NCBI GenBank assembly: GCA_902801515.1
Contig: CADCII010000046.1
Coordinates: 1 to 45,986, forward strand
Origin: an uncultured Lachnospiraceae bacterium
GTDB taxonomy: Bacteria; Bacillota; Clostridia; Lachnospirales; Lachnospiraceae
Direction of reading: 5' to 3'
DNA length: 45,986 bases
Positions 1-7,415 of this stretch are shown here, in pieces. The position numbers and the translations under genes are program-made. The number at the start of each line of letters is the position of its first letter. Within the stretch, counting starts at the first letter, position 1. Under the pieces are notes generated by a model. It ran no database searches. It was not told where the DNA came from and saw only the letters and a program-made list of their open reading frames with translations.

Positions 1-77
1 TATCCCGATCCTTACTGATTTAAAGGTCAGTTCCTTAAAATAAAACTTTTAAGAATCTTCAAGGTCGTTTCACTGTT

Positions 78-156
78 CAGTTATCAAAGAACTCTTTTTC
101 GTCAGCCCTCAAACGGGCGACTTGAATAATCTAACACTGACAAGATGTTTTGTCAA
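78..156 (-). promoter_or_regulatory. Promoter and boxA-type leader, probably of an rRNA operon lying off the left edge
   Basis: On the minus strand there is a -35 TTGACA (151-156), a 17-nt spacer and a -10 TAGATT (128-133), firing leftward off the window. Downstream at 78-92 is GTTCTTTGATAACTG, which resembles the boxA antitermination element found in Firmicute rRNA leaders, followed by a GAACAG-type continuation. The 16S gene itself is not in the window, so the rRNA assignment is an inference from the leader and from the tRNA just upstream. Confidence 0.6.
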
Positions 157-200
157 TAGTTTTTTTGAAGAATCGAATAAAATTTATTTATTCAATTCAG

Positions 201-288
201 CGGAGAAGGAGGGATTTGAACCCTCGCGCCGGTCTCCCGACCTACACCCTTAGCAGGGGCGCCTCTTCGGCCTCTTGAGTACTTCTCC
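201..288 (-). tRNA. tRNA-Ser (anticodon GCT)
   Basis: The reverse complement folds as a class II tRNA: acceptor GGAGAAG/CTTCTCC with discriminator G, a D arm with AAGAGGCCGAAGAGG, an anticodon stem CCCC/GGGG with loop CTGCTAA (anticodon GCT, reading AGC/AGU), a long variable arm typical of serine tRNAs, and a T arm with GGTTCAAATCC. The 3' CCA is not encoded. It has its own consensus promoter about 64 nt upstream and sits just ahead of the putative rRNA promoter. Confidence 0.96.
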
Positions 289-294
289 GAGCCC

Positions 295-381
295 GAATAA
301 CTCATGTTATTCAGATAATCCGCTGACACTTTTAGTGAAGCGGCAAAGCCTATTATAGGTCAGGCATTCTTCTTTTGTCAA
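295..381 (-). promoter_or_regulatory. Promoter and leader of tRNA-Ser
   Basis: The minus strand has TTGACA (376-381), an 18-nt spacer and TATAAT (352-357), a consensus sigma-A promoter. The transcribed leader contains a perfect 7-bp inverted repeat GAATAAC/GTTATTC (295-312) immediately before the tRNA, which could form a hairpin at the RNase P processing site. Confidence 0.75.
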
Positions 382-525
382 ACCTTTTTTTGCCATAAAA
401 TGCCGTAATCTGGGGCTTTTCCGGTCTTTTCTATATGTGGGGAAATCTGCTCTTCCAGGATACTATTTATGGTATACCCCGGGGAGCAATCTGCCTGCTG
501 TCTGTTCTTTGGATCGGATTTCTTC

Positions 526-1128
526 CTATTTACTATTATTTTTACTATTATTACGGTCAGGAAGTTTTCTTACCGCTTCCGGCAGGCTGATCAGCGAATG
601 CTGCGCGACGTATTCATAGATATTGACCATATCCTCCGGCGGAATATCCATATCTCTTTCAATCCAGCTCATCAGGATATATGTCAGGCTCATGGCATAG
701 AAATCGGCAATCCATTTTGCCGTCAGCAGACTGTACTTCTCATGCTTTCCGAATTTATTTGCCAGAAAATGTTCTTCAATGGTCTCGGAAACCAGCTGCC
801 GGACGGTGCTGGAAAATGAATTCTGCCCCTGTGTATGCGCGACATGGCTGTAGAATTCTTTATTTTTCAGAATCGCCGTGAAAATGAATGTCACGGCTTC
901 TCTGCGCATATTGTTCTGAAAAAGTATCTTTGTCGGACTGACGATCTCTTCGCGGCAGATCCACTCCAGGAGCTCATACTTGTCCTGAAAATGGTTATAG
1001 AAAGTGACACGGATCACTCCTGCGCGATCCGTGATCTCCTTAATCGTAATCTTTTCTACAGGCTTCTCCAGAACCAGCTCTTTGAAGCTGTCCGCAAGGA
1101 GCACTTTCACTTCCCTCTTCTGCTGCAA
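526..1128 (-). CDS. TetR/AcrR family transcriptional regulator
   Basis: A 200-residue protein with an N-terminal TetR-type helix-turn-helix at about residues 26-47 (IKEITDRAGVIRVTFYNHF, then DKYELL). A divergent helical C-terminal domain follows, of the type found in DhaS-like TetR proteins, which would bind an unknown ligand. The start is a TTG with a GGAG about 10 nt upstream; the nearby ATG is followed at once by a stop. It lies 70 nt downstream of the rluA-type gene on the same strand and may be co-transcribed with it. The target is unknown, and no obvious operator or divergent partner gene is present. The C-terminal tail is Asn/Ser/Lys-rich. Confidence 0.85.
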   Translation of the reverse strand: MQQKREVKVLLADSFKELVLEKPVEKITIKEITDRAGVIRVTFYNHFQDKYELLEWICREEIVSPTKILFQNNMRREAVTFIFTAILKNKEFYSHVAHTQGQNSFSSTVRQLVSETIEEHFLANKFGKHEKYSLLTAKWIADFYAMSLTYILMSWIERDMDIPPEDMVNIYEYVAQHSLISLPEAVRKLPDRNNSKNNSK

Positions 1129-1198
1129 TATACTACATCTCCACTATGCCGCCCCTGTAATGGTGTTCATGATAGCACCTTTTTTAATCATGGGCAAC

Positions 1199-2026
1199 TC
1201 AGATGTCAAATCCCGGCTCCACCCTGAACTCCATCCATTTTCCGCTCCCGGGATGTCTGAATCCCAGCCGTGCGGCGCACAGGCACAGCTTTTTTTCTTC
1301 TGTCGCCGGATCACCATATTTGCGGTCGCCTGCCAGCGGCATGCCGGCATGCGCCATCTGTACACGGATCTGATGATGACGACCGGTGTGAAGGCGGATC
1401 TCAACCATCGCCTTCCCATCCTTTATCTCCAGTGTCCGGAAGGTCAGCTGCGCACGCTTCGCATCTCTTGCACCCTCTTCTGCTACAAGGGCAGTATTGT
1501 TGGAATAATCCCGAAGGATCCAGTCTGTCAGCAAGACCTCTCTCTTCCGGCCTTCCAGCGCGAGCGGATAGGCATCCCCTGAGATCAGGACGACTGCGCG
1601 GTACACCTTCTCCATGGCCTGAGTGCGGCTTCCCTGCTTCGCGGATTTGCCGCCGGCAGTCTCTGCTCTTGCGGCTTTTCCTGCAGCAGATTCTTTTCGT
1701 GCGTCTTCTCCCTTGGCAGCCGCCTGACGGCTTAGAGAGGCTGCCGCCTTCGGAGTCTTCGCAAAGACCAGCAGGCCTTCCACCGGCTGGTCCAGACGAT
1801 GAACGATACCCAGATACGGTTCCGCATGCTTTCCGGCCGGCTGCCGATCCGACGCCCGATCCCGGTCACGGATTCCAGATTCCTTACGGGACGTCTGCTC
1901 TTCCTTCGCAAGATGGTTCTTCAGCATACTCACCAGATCCCTGGCAGACGTCCTGCCGGACTGAACCGGAAGTCCCGCTTCCTTATATACTACAATGATA
2001 TCCTTATCCTCGTACTCAATCCGCAT
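1199..2026 (-). CDS. RluA-family pseudouridine synthase
   Basis: A 275-residue protein that should isomerise uridine to pseudouridine in rRNA or tRNA. The catalytic motif HRLDQPVEGLLVFAK (catalytic Asp in RLD) is near residue 77, and the C-terminal family motif HTGRHHQIRVQMAHAG is near residue 220. There is no S4 domain, as in short RluA proteins. Between the catalytic motif and the next strand (about residues 98-138) there is a Lys/Ala/Gly/Ser-rich low-complexity insertion not usual for the family. The ATG at 2026 is preceded by AGGGGG. The exact RNA target cannot be assigned from sequence alone. Confidence 0.9.
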   Translation of the reverse strand: MRIEYEDKDIIVVYKEAGLPVQSGRTSARDLVSMLKNHLAKEEQTSRKESGIRDRDRASDRQPAGKHAEPYLGIVHRLDQPVEGLLVFAKTPKAAASLSRQAAAKGEDARKESAAGKAARAETAGGKSAKQGSRTQAMEKVYRAVVLISGDAYPLALEGRKREVLLTDWILRDYSNNTALVAEEGARDAKRAQLTFRTLEIKDGKAMVEIRLHTGRHHQIRVQMAHAGMPLAGDRKYGDPATEEKKLCLCAARLGFRHPGSGKWMEFRVEPGFDI

Positions 2027-2091
2027 GGTTCCCCCTGCTGCAAATGAACTATCCTGCGTTTTCTATACCGTCTGCACACTCCGGCCTTTGC

Positions 2092-2123
2092 AAAAACACC
2101 CCGGAACTGAAACAGCTCCGGGG
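2092..2123 (-). terminator. Intrinsic terminator of metK
   Basis: On the minus strand a perfect 7-bp stem CCCCGGA/TCCGGGG (2099-2123) is followed by TGTTTTTG. It lies 13 nt after the metK stop and separates metK from the rluA-type gene. Confidence 0.85.
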
Positions 2124-2135
2124 CGGCTATTCTCT

Positions 2136-3323
2136 TTATGCGAGGTACTTCTTCAGATCCTCGGCCTTATCCAGATTCTCCCAGGGAAGATCCAGATCAT
2201 TTCTTCCGAAATGACCATACGCTGCGGTCTGTCTGTAGATCGGGCGGCGCAGGTCAAGCATCTTGATGATCCCTGCCGGACGAAGATCAAAGTTCTCCCG
2301 GATGATGTCGGTCAGCTTCTCATCCGCGATCTTTCCGGTACCGAAAGTATCGACCATAATGGAAGTCGGCTGCGCGACGCCGATCGCGTAAGACAGCTGA
2401 ATCTCACATCTGTCTGCAAGGCCTGCGGCAACAATATTCTTTGCCACATATCTTGCAGCATATGCCGCGGAGCGGTCAACCTTCGTGCAGTCCTTGCCGG
2501 AGAATGCTCCGCCGCCGTGTCTTGCAGCTCCGCCGTAGGTATCAACAATAATCTTGCGGCCAGTCAGGCCTGCGTCACCATGAGGTCCGCCGATTACGAA
2601 GCGGCCGGTCGGATTGATAAAGTACTTGGTATTCTCATCCAGCATATCCTTCGGAAGTACCGGGTCAAATACGTACTTTTTAATATCTTCGTGAATCTGT
2701 TCCTGCGTCACTTCCGCATCGTGCTGGGTTGACAGAACGACAGCTTCCAGGCGAACCGGCTTTCCATCCTGGTACTCTACAGAGACCTGGCTCTTTCCGT
2801 CCGGTCTGAGATACTTAAGCGTGCCGTCCTTGCGGACCTTTGTCAGCTGTCTGCACAGCTTATGCGCAAGGTCGATCGCGAACGGCATATAGCTGTCGGT
2901 CTCATTGGTGGCATAACCGAACATCATTCCCTGGTCGCCGGCACCGATCGCCTCGATCTGGCTGTCTGACATCTGGTTTTCTCTTGCCTCCAGTGCCTTG
3001 TCAACGCCCATGGCGATATCTTCCGACTGCTTGTCAAGCGCGACAAAAACAGCGCAGGAATCAGCGTCAAACCCCATATCTCCGCCGACATAGCCGATCT
3101 CACGGATCGTATCTCTTACGATATTCTGATAATCAACCGTTGCATTTGTTGTGATCTCTCCGCAGACAACAACAAATCCTGTGCAGGCAGTTGTCTCGCA
3201 GGCAACACGGCTCATGGGATCCTGCGCAACGACCGCATCCAGAATCGCGTCAGAGATCGCGTCGCAGACTTTGTCCGGATGTCCCTCTGTAACGGACTCG
3301 GAAGTAAACAATAACTTATCCAT
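2136..3323 (-). CDS. metK: S-adenosylmethionine synthetase (methionine adenosyltransferase)
   Basis: A 395-residue cytosolic enzyme that makes S-adenosylmethionine from methionine and ATP. Visible family motifs are the N-terminal [16 protein letters not shown], the hexapeptide-type [12 protein letters not shown] near residue 115, and the P-loop-like [14 protein letters not shown] near residue 250. Length matches the family. I chose the ATG at 3323 because the family begins with [11 protein letters not shown] and GGAAAGAGAG precedes it; an upstream in-frame extension runs into the riboswitch terminator and is rejected. Expression is controlled by the SAM-I riboswitch directly upstream, which would give feedback repression by the product. 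A terminator follows the gene. Confidence 0.98.
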   Translation of the reverse strand: MDKLLFTSESVTEGHPDKVCDAISDAILDAVVAQDPMSRVACETTACTGFVVVCGEITTNATVDYQNIVRDTIREIGYVGGDMGFDADSCAVFVALDKQSEDIAMGVDKALEARENQMSDSQIEAIGAGDQGMMFGYATNETDSYMPFAIDLAHKLCRQLTKVRKDGTLKYLRPDGKSQVSVEYQDGKPVRLEAVVLSTQHDAEVTQEQIHEDIKKYVFDPVLPKDMLDENTKYFINPTGRFVIGGPHGDAGLTGRKIIVDTYGGAARHGGGAFSGKDCTKVDRSAAYAARYVAKNIVAAGLADRCEIQLSYAIGVAQPTSIMVDTFGTGKIADEKLTDIIRENFDLRPAGIIKMLDLRRPIYRQTAAYGHFGRNDLDLPWENLDKAEDLKKYLA

Positions 3324-3386
3324 AACAACTCTCTTTCCGGCTGAGCAAACACAGCCATGTGACATCTGCTTTTCTTTTATTTTGTA

Positions 3387-3532
3387 ATTAAAAAGCCCGC
3401 ACAAGGCGGACTCAATGATTCTGACTGAATCCCCTTATTGTTCGAGATATCTCGCTCAGGTTGGCACCTTCCGCATTAACGGGGTTGCCGCGGTTTCTCA
3501 GGTCCTTTGTACCTCCGCCGCCTCTGAATAAG
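3387..3532 (-). promoter_or_regulatory. SAM-I (S-box) riboswitch with terminator, upstream of metK
   Basis: The minus-strand leader contains the S-box hallmarks in order: P1 strands (3526-3532 paired with 3434-3440, CUUAUU...AAUAAG), the core AGAGGCGGCGGAGG, GAAACCGCGGCAACC, and GGUGCCAACCUGAG. It is followed by a terminator stem CCGC/GCGG with a GCTTTTT tract (about 3387-3412). The layout implies that SAM binding favours termination before metK. Motifs were read directly from sequence; no covariance search was run. Confidence 0.95.
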
Positions 3533-3562
3533 AGAAAAGCAAATTATTTAATTACCGCTCAT

Positions 3563-3591
3563 ACTATACGTTAGACAACTAAAACCGTCAA
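3563..3591 (-). promoter_or_regulatory. Promoter of the metK riboswitch transcript
   Basis: The minus strand has TTGACG (3586-3591), a 17-nt spacer and TATAGT (3563-3568), about 30 nt before the riboswitch P1 stem. The -35 lies within the 3' arm of the upstream gene's terminator hairpin. Confidence 0.75.
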
Positions 3592-3612
3592 GAGCAATTT
3601 TGCTCCTGACGG
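3581..3612 (-). terminator. Intrinsic terminator downstream of the CdaR/PucR-type regulator
   Basis: The inverted repeat CCGTCAGGAGCA/TGCTCTTGACGG (3585-3612, one central mismatch) is followed on the minus strand by TTTT. It lies 127 nt after the regulator's stop codon. Its second arm also supplies the metK -35 element. Confidence 0.75.
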
Positions 3613-3738
3613 AAACAATTTCTCAGGTATGTCAGACGAAAATATACATCGCGGGCTCTTTGTCGCCCTGAGCGAAGACGAATCTCTCACTTCATCAGCC
3701 GGTCCTGCCGGCAAGGCTTCCAAAACTTCTCAGGTATT

Positions 3739-4824
3739 TCAGGAATGCTTCTCGAGATACTTGAGATAATTCTCAACCATCAGCGCGATCTTGAACGTAA
3801 CTGCGTCATCAAATGAACGGATATCCAGTCCGGTCGCGCGGGAGAGCTTCTCAAGACGGTACACCAGAGTATTGCGGTGTACGAACAGCTGTCTTGCGGT
3901 CTCGGACACGTTCAGGCTGTTGCCGAAGAACATCTTGATCGTGGAGAGCGTCTCTTCATCAAACTCCTCCGGCTGCTGTTTTGTGAAAACCTCTTTAATG
4001 AACATCCGGCAGAGATTTTCCGGAAGCTGGTAGATCAGACGGCCGATTCCCAGTGTATTGTACATATGCACACGCTGTCCGGAATAGAAGATCTTGCCTA
4101 CGTTCAGCGCCATGCGCGCTTCCTTGAAGGAACGGGAAACCTGTGAGATCTCTTCCACGATCGTTCCGCAGGCCACTCTCACATCGATCATCGCCTCCGT
4201 GTTCAGCGTGTCGCGGATCGTCACGGCAGTATCTTCCAGATCCTCATACACCGCTTTCTCATCCAGTGCCTGGATCAGAATAATACTCTTCTCATCAACT
4301 TCCGTGATCAGATTGCCCTCTTCGCTGCCGAACAGACTGCGGATGACTTCCATTGCGGAATTATCACGCTCATGCTTTGTCTCAACGATAAAGACAACTC
4401 GTCTGAGCTGTGGCTCGATATGAAGCTTCTTCGCCCGGTTGTAGATATCGACCAGCAGCAGATTATCCAACAGCAGATTCTGGACAAAATTATTACGGTC
4501 AAAACGTTCCCTGTACGCTACGATCAGATCCTGCAGCTGGCTGACAGCGATCCGTCCCACCATATGGACATCCTCGCCCGAACCTCTGGCGATCAGGATG
4601 TATTCCGGATCCTCCTCACCTCTTACTTTAAAGAAATGAAATCCCTGCAGTTCCTGGCTGTCGGCCGGTGACTGCGCAAACTGGATAACCGTCTCGGAGC
4701 CGACCGACTCCCTCGCCTGCGTAGAAGCAACAATATAACCTTCCAGGTCCCACACGGAAAAATCAATCTTCGTGATCGACTTAAGTTTATCAATGGAACT
4801 CTTGATCGTCTGATTTGAAATCAT
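3739..4824 (-). CDS. CdaR/PucR-family transcriptional regulator (sugar-diacid recognition type)
   Basis: A 361-residue protein. The N-terminal part (about residues 1-130, starting MISNQTIKSSIDKLKS) resembles the diacid-recognition sensor domain of CdaR/SdaR. The middle has a GGDEF-like fold region typical of PucR relatives. The C-terminus carries the PucR-type helix-turn-helix, NVSETARQLFVHRNTLVYRL, near residue 310. The ATG at 4824 has GAGG 7 nt upstream; a longer frame lacks this. Regulators of this class usually control use of diacids or related carbon sources. It is a monocistronic gene with its own terminator and no catabolic genes beside it, so the target is unknown. Confidence 0.85.
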   Translation of the reverse strand: MISNQTIKSSIDKLKSITKIDFSVWDLEGYIVASTQARESVGSETVIQFAQSPADSQELQGFHFFKVRGEEDPEYILIARGSGEDVHMVGRIAVSQLQDLIVAYRERFDRNNFVQNLLLDNLLLVDIYNRAKKLHIEPQLRRVVFIVETKHERDNSAMEVIRSLFGSEEGNLITEVDEKSIILIQALDEKAVYEDLEDTAVTIRDTLNTEAMIDVRVACGTIVEEISQVSRSFKEARMALNVGKIFYSGQRVHMYNTLGIGRLIYQLPENLCRMFIKEVFTKQQPEEFDEETLSTIKMFFGNSLNVSETARQLFVHRNTLVYRLEKLSRATGLDIRSFDDAVTFKIALMVENYLKYLEKHS

Positions 4825-4924
4825 AACAGTCCTCACTTCTTCTTTCTGCCGTTTCGCTCCTGCCAATAGCCTGGGTATCAGCAGTCTCTGTCCGCTATCA
4901 TTTTATGATAATACACTTATTAAA

Positions 4925-4954
4925 ACAAGAGGACCGTCCCTGACGGGACGGCCC
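4925..4954 (-). terminator. Intrinsic terminator of the msmX-type ATPase gene
   Basis: The minus strand has a 10-bp GC-rich stem GGGCCGTCCC/GGGACGGTCC (one G-U pair, loop GTCA, about 4931-4954) followed by TCTTGTTTT. It lies 37 nt after the ATPase stop codon. Confidence 0.8.
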
Positions 4955-4990
4955 CTGTATAATTCTTTTCAGATCAATTCATCCACCTGA

Positions 4991-6094
4991 TCAGTTGGTG
5001 ATGGTCTGCTCGGTTTCCTTATCAAAGATATGGACCTTGTCAACGTCGATCGCGAACTTAACCTCAGATCCGGTTCTTGCGTCGGTCTTCGGATTGACAC
5101 GTGCGGTCATGTTAGCGCCGTTGATGGTGAAGTACAGGAATACTTCTGCACCAAGCAGTTCGTAAACTTCGATCTTTGCATCAAGTACGGAATTGCTCTT
5201 CGCAACAACTTCCGGATCATCATTCAGATGCTCAGGACGGACACCCATGACAACAGTCTTTCCTGCATATCCACCGTCAAGCAGCTTCTTGGACTTCTCT
5301 GCCGGAAGAGTAACCTTGCCAGCCTCGCCAAGATCCAGCGCACCGTCTGCGGTAACCTTTGCATCCAGGAAGTTCATCTGCGGAGATCCGATGAATCCGG
5401 CGGTGAACAGGTTTGCCGGCTTGTTGTACAGATTCTGCGGAGTGTCTACCTGCATGACAACGCCGTCCTTCATAACGACGATTCTGGTACCAAGCGTCAT
5501 AGCCTCGGTCTGGTCATGTGTAACGTAGATGATGGTAGCACCAAGTCTCTGATGAAGCTTGGAGATCTCGGTTCTCATCTGAACACGGAGCTTAGCATCC
5601 AGGTTGGACAGCGGCTCGTCCATCAGGAAGACCTTCGGGTTACGTACGATAGCACGTCCCATAGCAACACGCTGCCTCTGGCCGCCGGACAGAGCCTTCG
5701 GCTTTCTGTCGAGGAGCTTCTCAAGGTCGAGAATCTTAGCCGCTTCGCGGACCATCTTGTCGATCTGATCCTTCGGGGTCTTTCTCAGCTTCAGAGAGAA
5801 TGCCATGTTATCATAAACGGTCATATGCGGATACAGAGCGTAGCTCTGGAAGACCATTGCAATGTCACGATCCTTCGGCTCTACATCGTTAACAACGCGA
5901 TCGCCGATCTTCAGGGTTCCGGAAGAGATCTCTTCAAGACCTGCTACCATACGAAGAGTGGTGGACTTTCCGCATCCGGACGGTCCTACGAAAATGATGA
6001 ATTCCTTGTCAGCGATCTCAAGATTGAAATCCTTAACTGCTTCAAAGCCATTCGGGTAAACTTTGCAAATGTGTTCAAGAGATAAGCTTGCCAT
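4991..6094 (-). CDS. MsmX/MsmK/UgpC-type ABC transporter ATP-binding protein (carbohydrate uptake)
   Basis: A 367-residue ATPase of the CUT1 sugar-import family. It shows Walker A GPSGCGKSTTLRMVAG near residue 37, Q-loop, signature LSGGQRQRVAMGRAI near residue 135, Walker B VFLMDEPLSNLDAKL near residue 155 and the switch His in YVTHDQTEAM. The C-terminal third is the OB-fold (TOBE) regulatory domain. The ATG has a strong GGAGG 8 nt upstream. No permease or solute-binding gene is adjacent, and a terminator closes the gene. This fits a stand-alone shared ATPase that energises several sugar importers, as MsmX does in Bacillus; that role is inferred. Confidence 0.93.
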   Translation of the reverse strand: MASLSLEHICKVYPNGFEAVKDFNLEIADKEFIIFVGPSGCGKSTTLRMVAGLEEISSGTLKIGDRVVNDVEPKDRDIAMVFQSYALYPHMTVYDNMAFSLKLRKTPKDQIDKMVREAAKILDLEKLLDRKPKALSGGQRQRVAMGRAIVRNPKVFLMDEPLSNLDAKLRVQMRTEISKLHQRLGATIIYVTHDQTEAMTLGTRIVVMKDGVVMQVDTPQNLYNKPANLFTAGFIGSPQMNFLDAKVTADGALDLGEAGKVTLPAEKSKKLLDGGYAGKTVVMGVRPEHLNDDPEVVAKSNSVLDAKIEVYELLGAEVFLYFTINGANMTARVNPKTDARTGSEVKFAIDVDKVHIFDKETEQTITN

Positions 6095-6394
6095 TATATA
6101 ACCTCCAAAAAAACCGATACTATGCCGCGGCAGAACCCTCCCGCCGCATCAACAACTGAAATGAGTATACCGCAGGCAGGTTTATCACGCCATTGATGAC
6201 TTAAACAAAATTTATACAGAACCGGGGTGCATTCTAACGAGAAAAAACCAATTCATTTTCCCGTATATCTGATTTGACGAATTTAGACATTATTCATCAG
6301 CAAATTGACGAAGACACCCTCTGTGGGTATACTTAATGAAACATCAGACTAAGGCAATGCGATCTGCTGGCATAAACCGGAAAGGCGGAGACGT
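6095..6394. other. 300-bp divergent intergenic region between msmX-type ATPase and exonuclease
   Basis: It holds the ribosome binding site of the minus-strand ATPase (GGAGG next to 6094) and, for the plus-strand exonuclease, the promoter described separately. A possible minus-strand -10 TATACT lies at about 6155-6160 without a clear -35. I see no convincing operator, RNA gene or small ORF in the rest. Confidence 0.5.
6305..6333 (+). promoter_or_regulatory. Promoter of the exonuclease gene
   Basis: TTGACG (6305-6310), a 17-nt spacer and TATACT (6328-6333) on the plus strand, about 60 nt before the start codon. Confidence 0.75.
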
Positions 6395-7213
6395 TTGAAT
6401 TATATTGTGGTGGATCTGGAATGGAACCAGTGCCCATACGGAAAAAAGAAAGAGGACCCAAAGATGCCCTTTGAGATCATCGAGATCGGAGCGGTTAAAC
6501 TGGATCCTTCTTTTCATGAGCTCGGGACATTTCACGAAACCATCCGTCCGGTCCTATACAAAAAACTGCATTATATGACAAGAAATGTCATCCACATGAC
6601 TGAGAAAGATTTCCAGGGAAGACGCACCTTCCCTCAGGTCTTCGCGGATTTTCTAGTCTGGTGCGGCGCCAGCCCCATGTTCTGCACCTGGGGGCCCGGC
6701 GATCTGACCGAACTCCAGAGAAATGTGCGCTGGCATATGGATCACGGCTATCTGACAGGGCACTGGCCTTTCCCCTTCCCACTGATCTTCCGCGACGTAC
6801 AGAAGATATTCTCCTACGTCCATGAGGACGGGAAGCAGAGACGTGCTCTTAAATGGGCTGTCAATTATCTGGATCTCGACAGGACGATGGAATTCCACGA
6901 CGCGTTTGCTGACGCCACCTATACCGCCAGGATTCTTGAGACACTTCCCGAAGAAACTCTGGAAGAATTCTCCTCTGTGGATACATACGTCACTCCGTCC
7001 AGGCGCAGCGAAGAGATCCTGATCAGGTACAGCAATTATACAAAATTCATATCCAAGTCATTTCATGAAAGAGACGCTGTCATGAAAGACCGTGTCGTAT
7101 CCTCCACCAGATGCCACATCTGCGGTGAGAAGATCCGAAGAAAGATCCGGTGGTTCTCGGAAAACGGCAGGAATTACCTGTGCGTCGCCGAGTGTCCCGA
7201 AAGGCGCGGATAA
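6395..7213 (+). CDS. DEDDh-type 3'-5' exonuclease with C-terminal zinc ribbon, apparently frameshifted near its end
   Basis: A 272-residue reading frame. The N-terminus, VVDLEWNQCP, followed by EIIEIGAVKL, is the Exo I motif (Asp/Glu) of the DnaQ/ERI1-like exonuclease superfamily. The ...HDAFADATYTARIL segment near residue 168 supplies the Exo III His and Asp. Near residue 234 a zinc-ribbon-like CHIC...CVAEC follows. Start is TTG at 6395 with GGCGGAG upstream. The frame ends abruptly at PERRG, but the adjacent frame continues with a clean, charged coding stretch up to a terminator (7201-7365), so a 1-base indel is likely. The nucleic-acid substrate is unknown. Confidence 0.85.
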   Translation: MNYIVVDLEWNQCPYGKKKEDPKMPFEIIEIGAVKLDPSFHELGTFHETIRPVLYKKLHYMTRNVIHMTEKDFQGRRTFPQVFADFLVWCGASPMFCTWGPGDLTELQRNVRWHMDHGYLTGHWPFPFPLIFRDVQKIFSYVHEDGKQRRALKWAVNYLDLDRTMEFHDAFADATYTARILETLPEETLEEFSSVDTYVTPSRRSEEILIRYSNYTKFISKSFHERDAVMKDRVVSSTRCHICGEKIRRKIRWFSENGRNYLCVAECPERRG

Positions 7214-7365
7214 GGCAGAACGCTTCCGAAGACTGGTTCGCAGTCAAAACGACACGGCCGATCACCGAACAGGAGATGGACCTGGTAAAGAAAAAACAGG
7301 ATACTCTGCGGGCGAAGCGCAGGTTCCACCGCCAGGCAGAAAGTGCAAAAACCTCAGGAAAATAA
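7201..7365 (+). pseudogene. Out-of-frame C-terminal tail of the exonuclease
   Basis: In the frame shifted by one base, codons from 7201 (AAG GCG CGG ...) encode about 54 residues including NASEDWFAVKTTRPITEQEM and a Lys/Arg-rich helix, KKKQDTLRAKRRFHRQ. The frame ends in TAA at 7363-7365, right at a terminator. There is no start codon or ribosome binding site of its own. One added base near the AAA at 7200-7202 would fuse it to the zinc ribbon of the upstream gene. It may be a real frameshift or a sequencing error. Confidence 0.65.
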
Positions 7366-7412
7366 AAAGTCATGCTCTGATCCTGGCTGCGGATCATCTG
7401 CATGACTTTTTT
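7364..7412. terminator. Bidirectional terminator between exonuclease and recombinase-like gene
   Basis: A long stem, AAAAAGTCATGC with CTGATCC pairing to GGATCA and GCATGACTTTTTT, has T runs on both strands. It serves the plus-strand exonuclease and the convergent minus-strand recombinase-like gene. Confidence 0.9.
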
Positions 7413-7415
7413 ATT

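Noticed and set aside
106-119. GCCC/GGGC hairpin as a terminator between tRNA-Ser and the left-edge operon
   Set aside because: Only 4 bp and no T run on either strand.
5030-6085. Long plus-strand open frame opposite the msmX-type ATPase gene
   Set aside because: It mirrors a clearly real ATPase gene, has no family motifs and no ribosome binding site; it is an antisense shadow.
7199-7205. Programmed frameshift site in the exonuclease gene
   Set aside because: The sequence around the join does not fit a known slippery heptamer, and no stimulatory stem is seen right after it; an indel is simpler.
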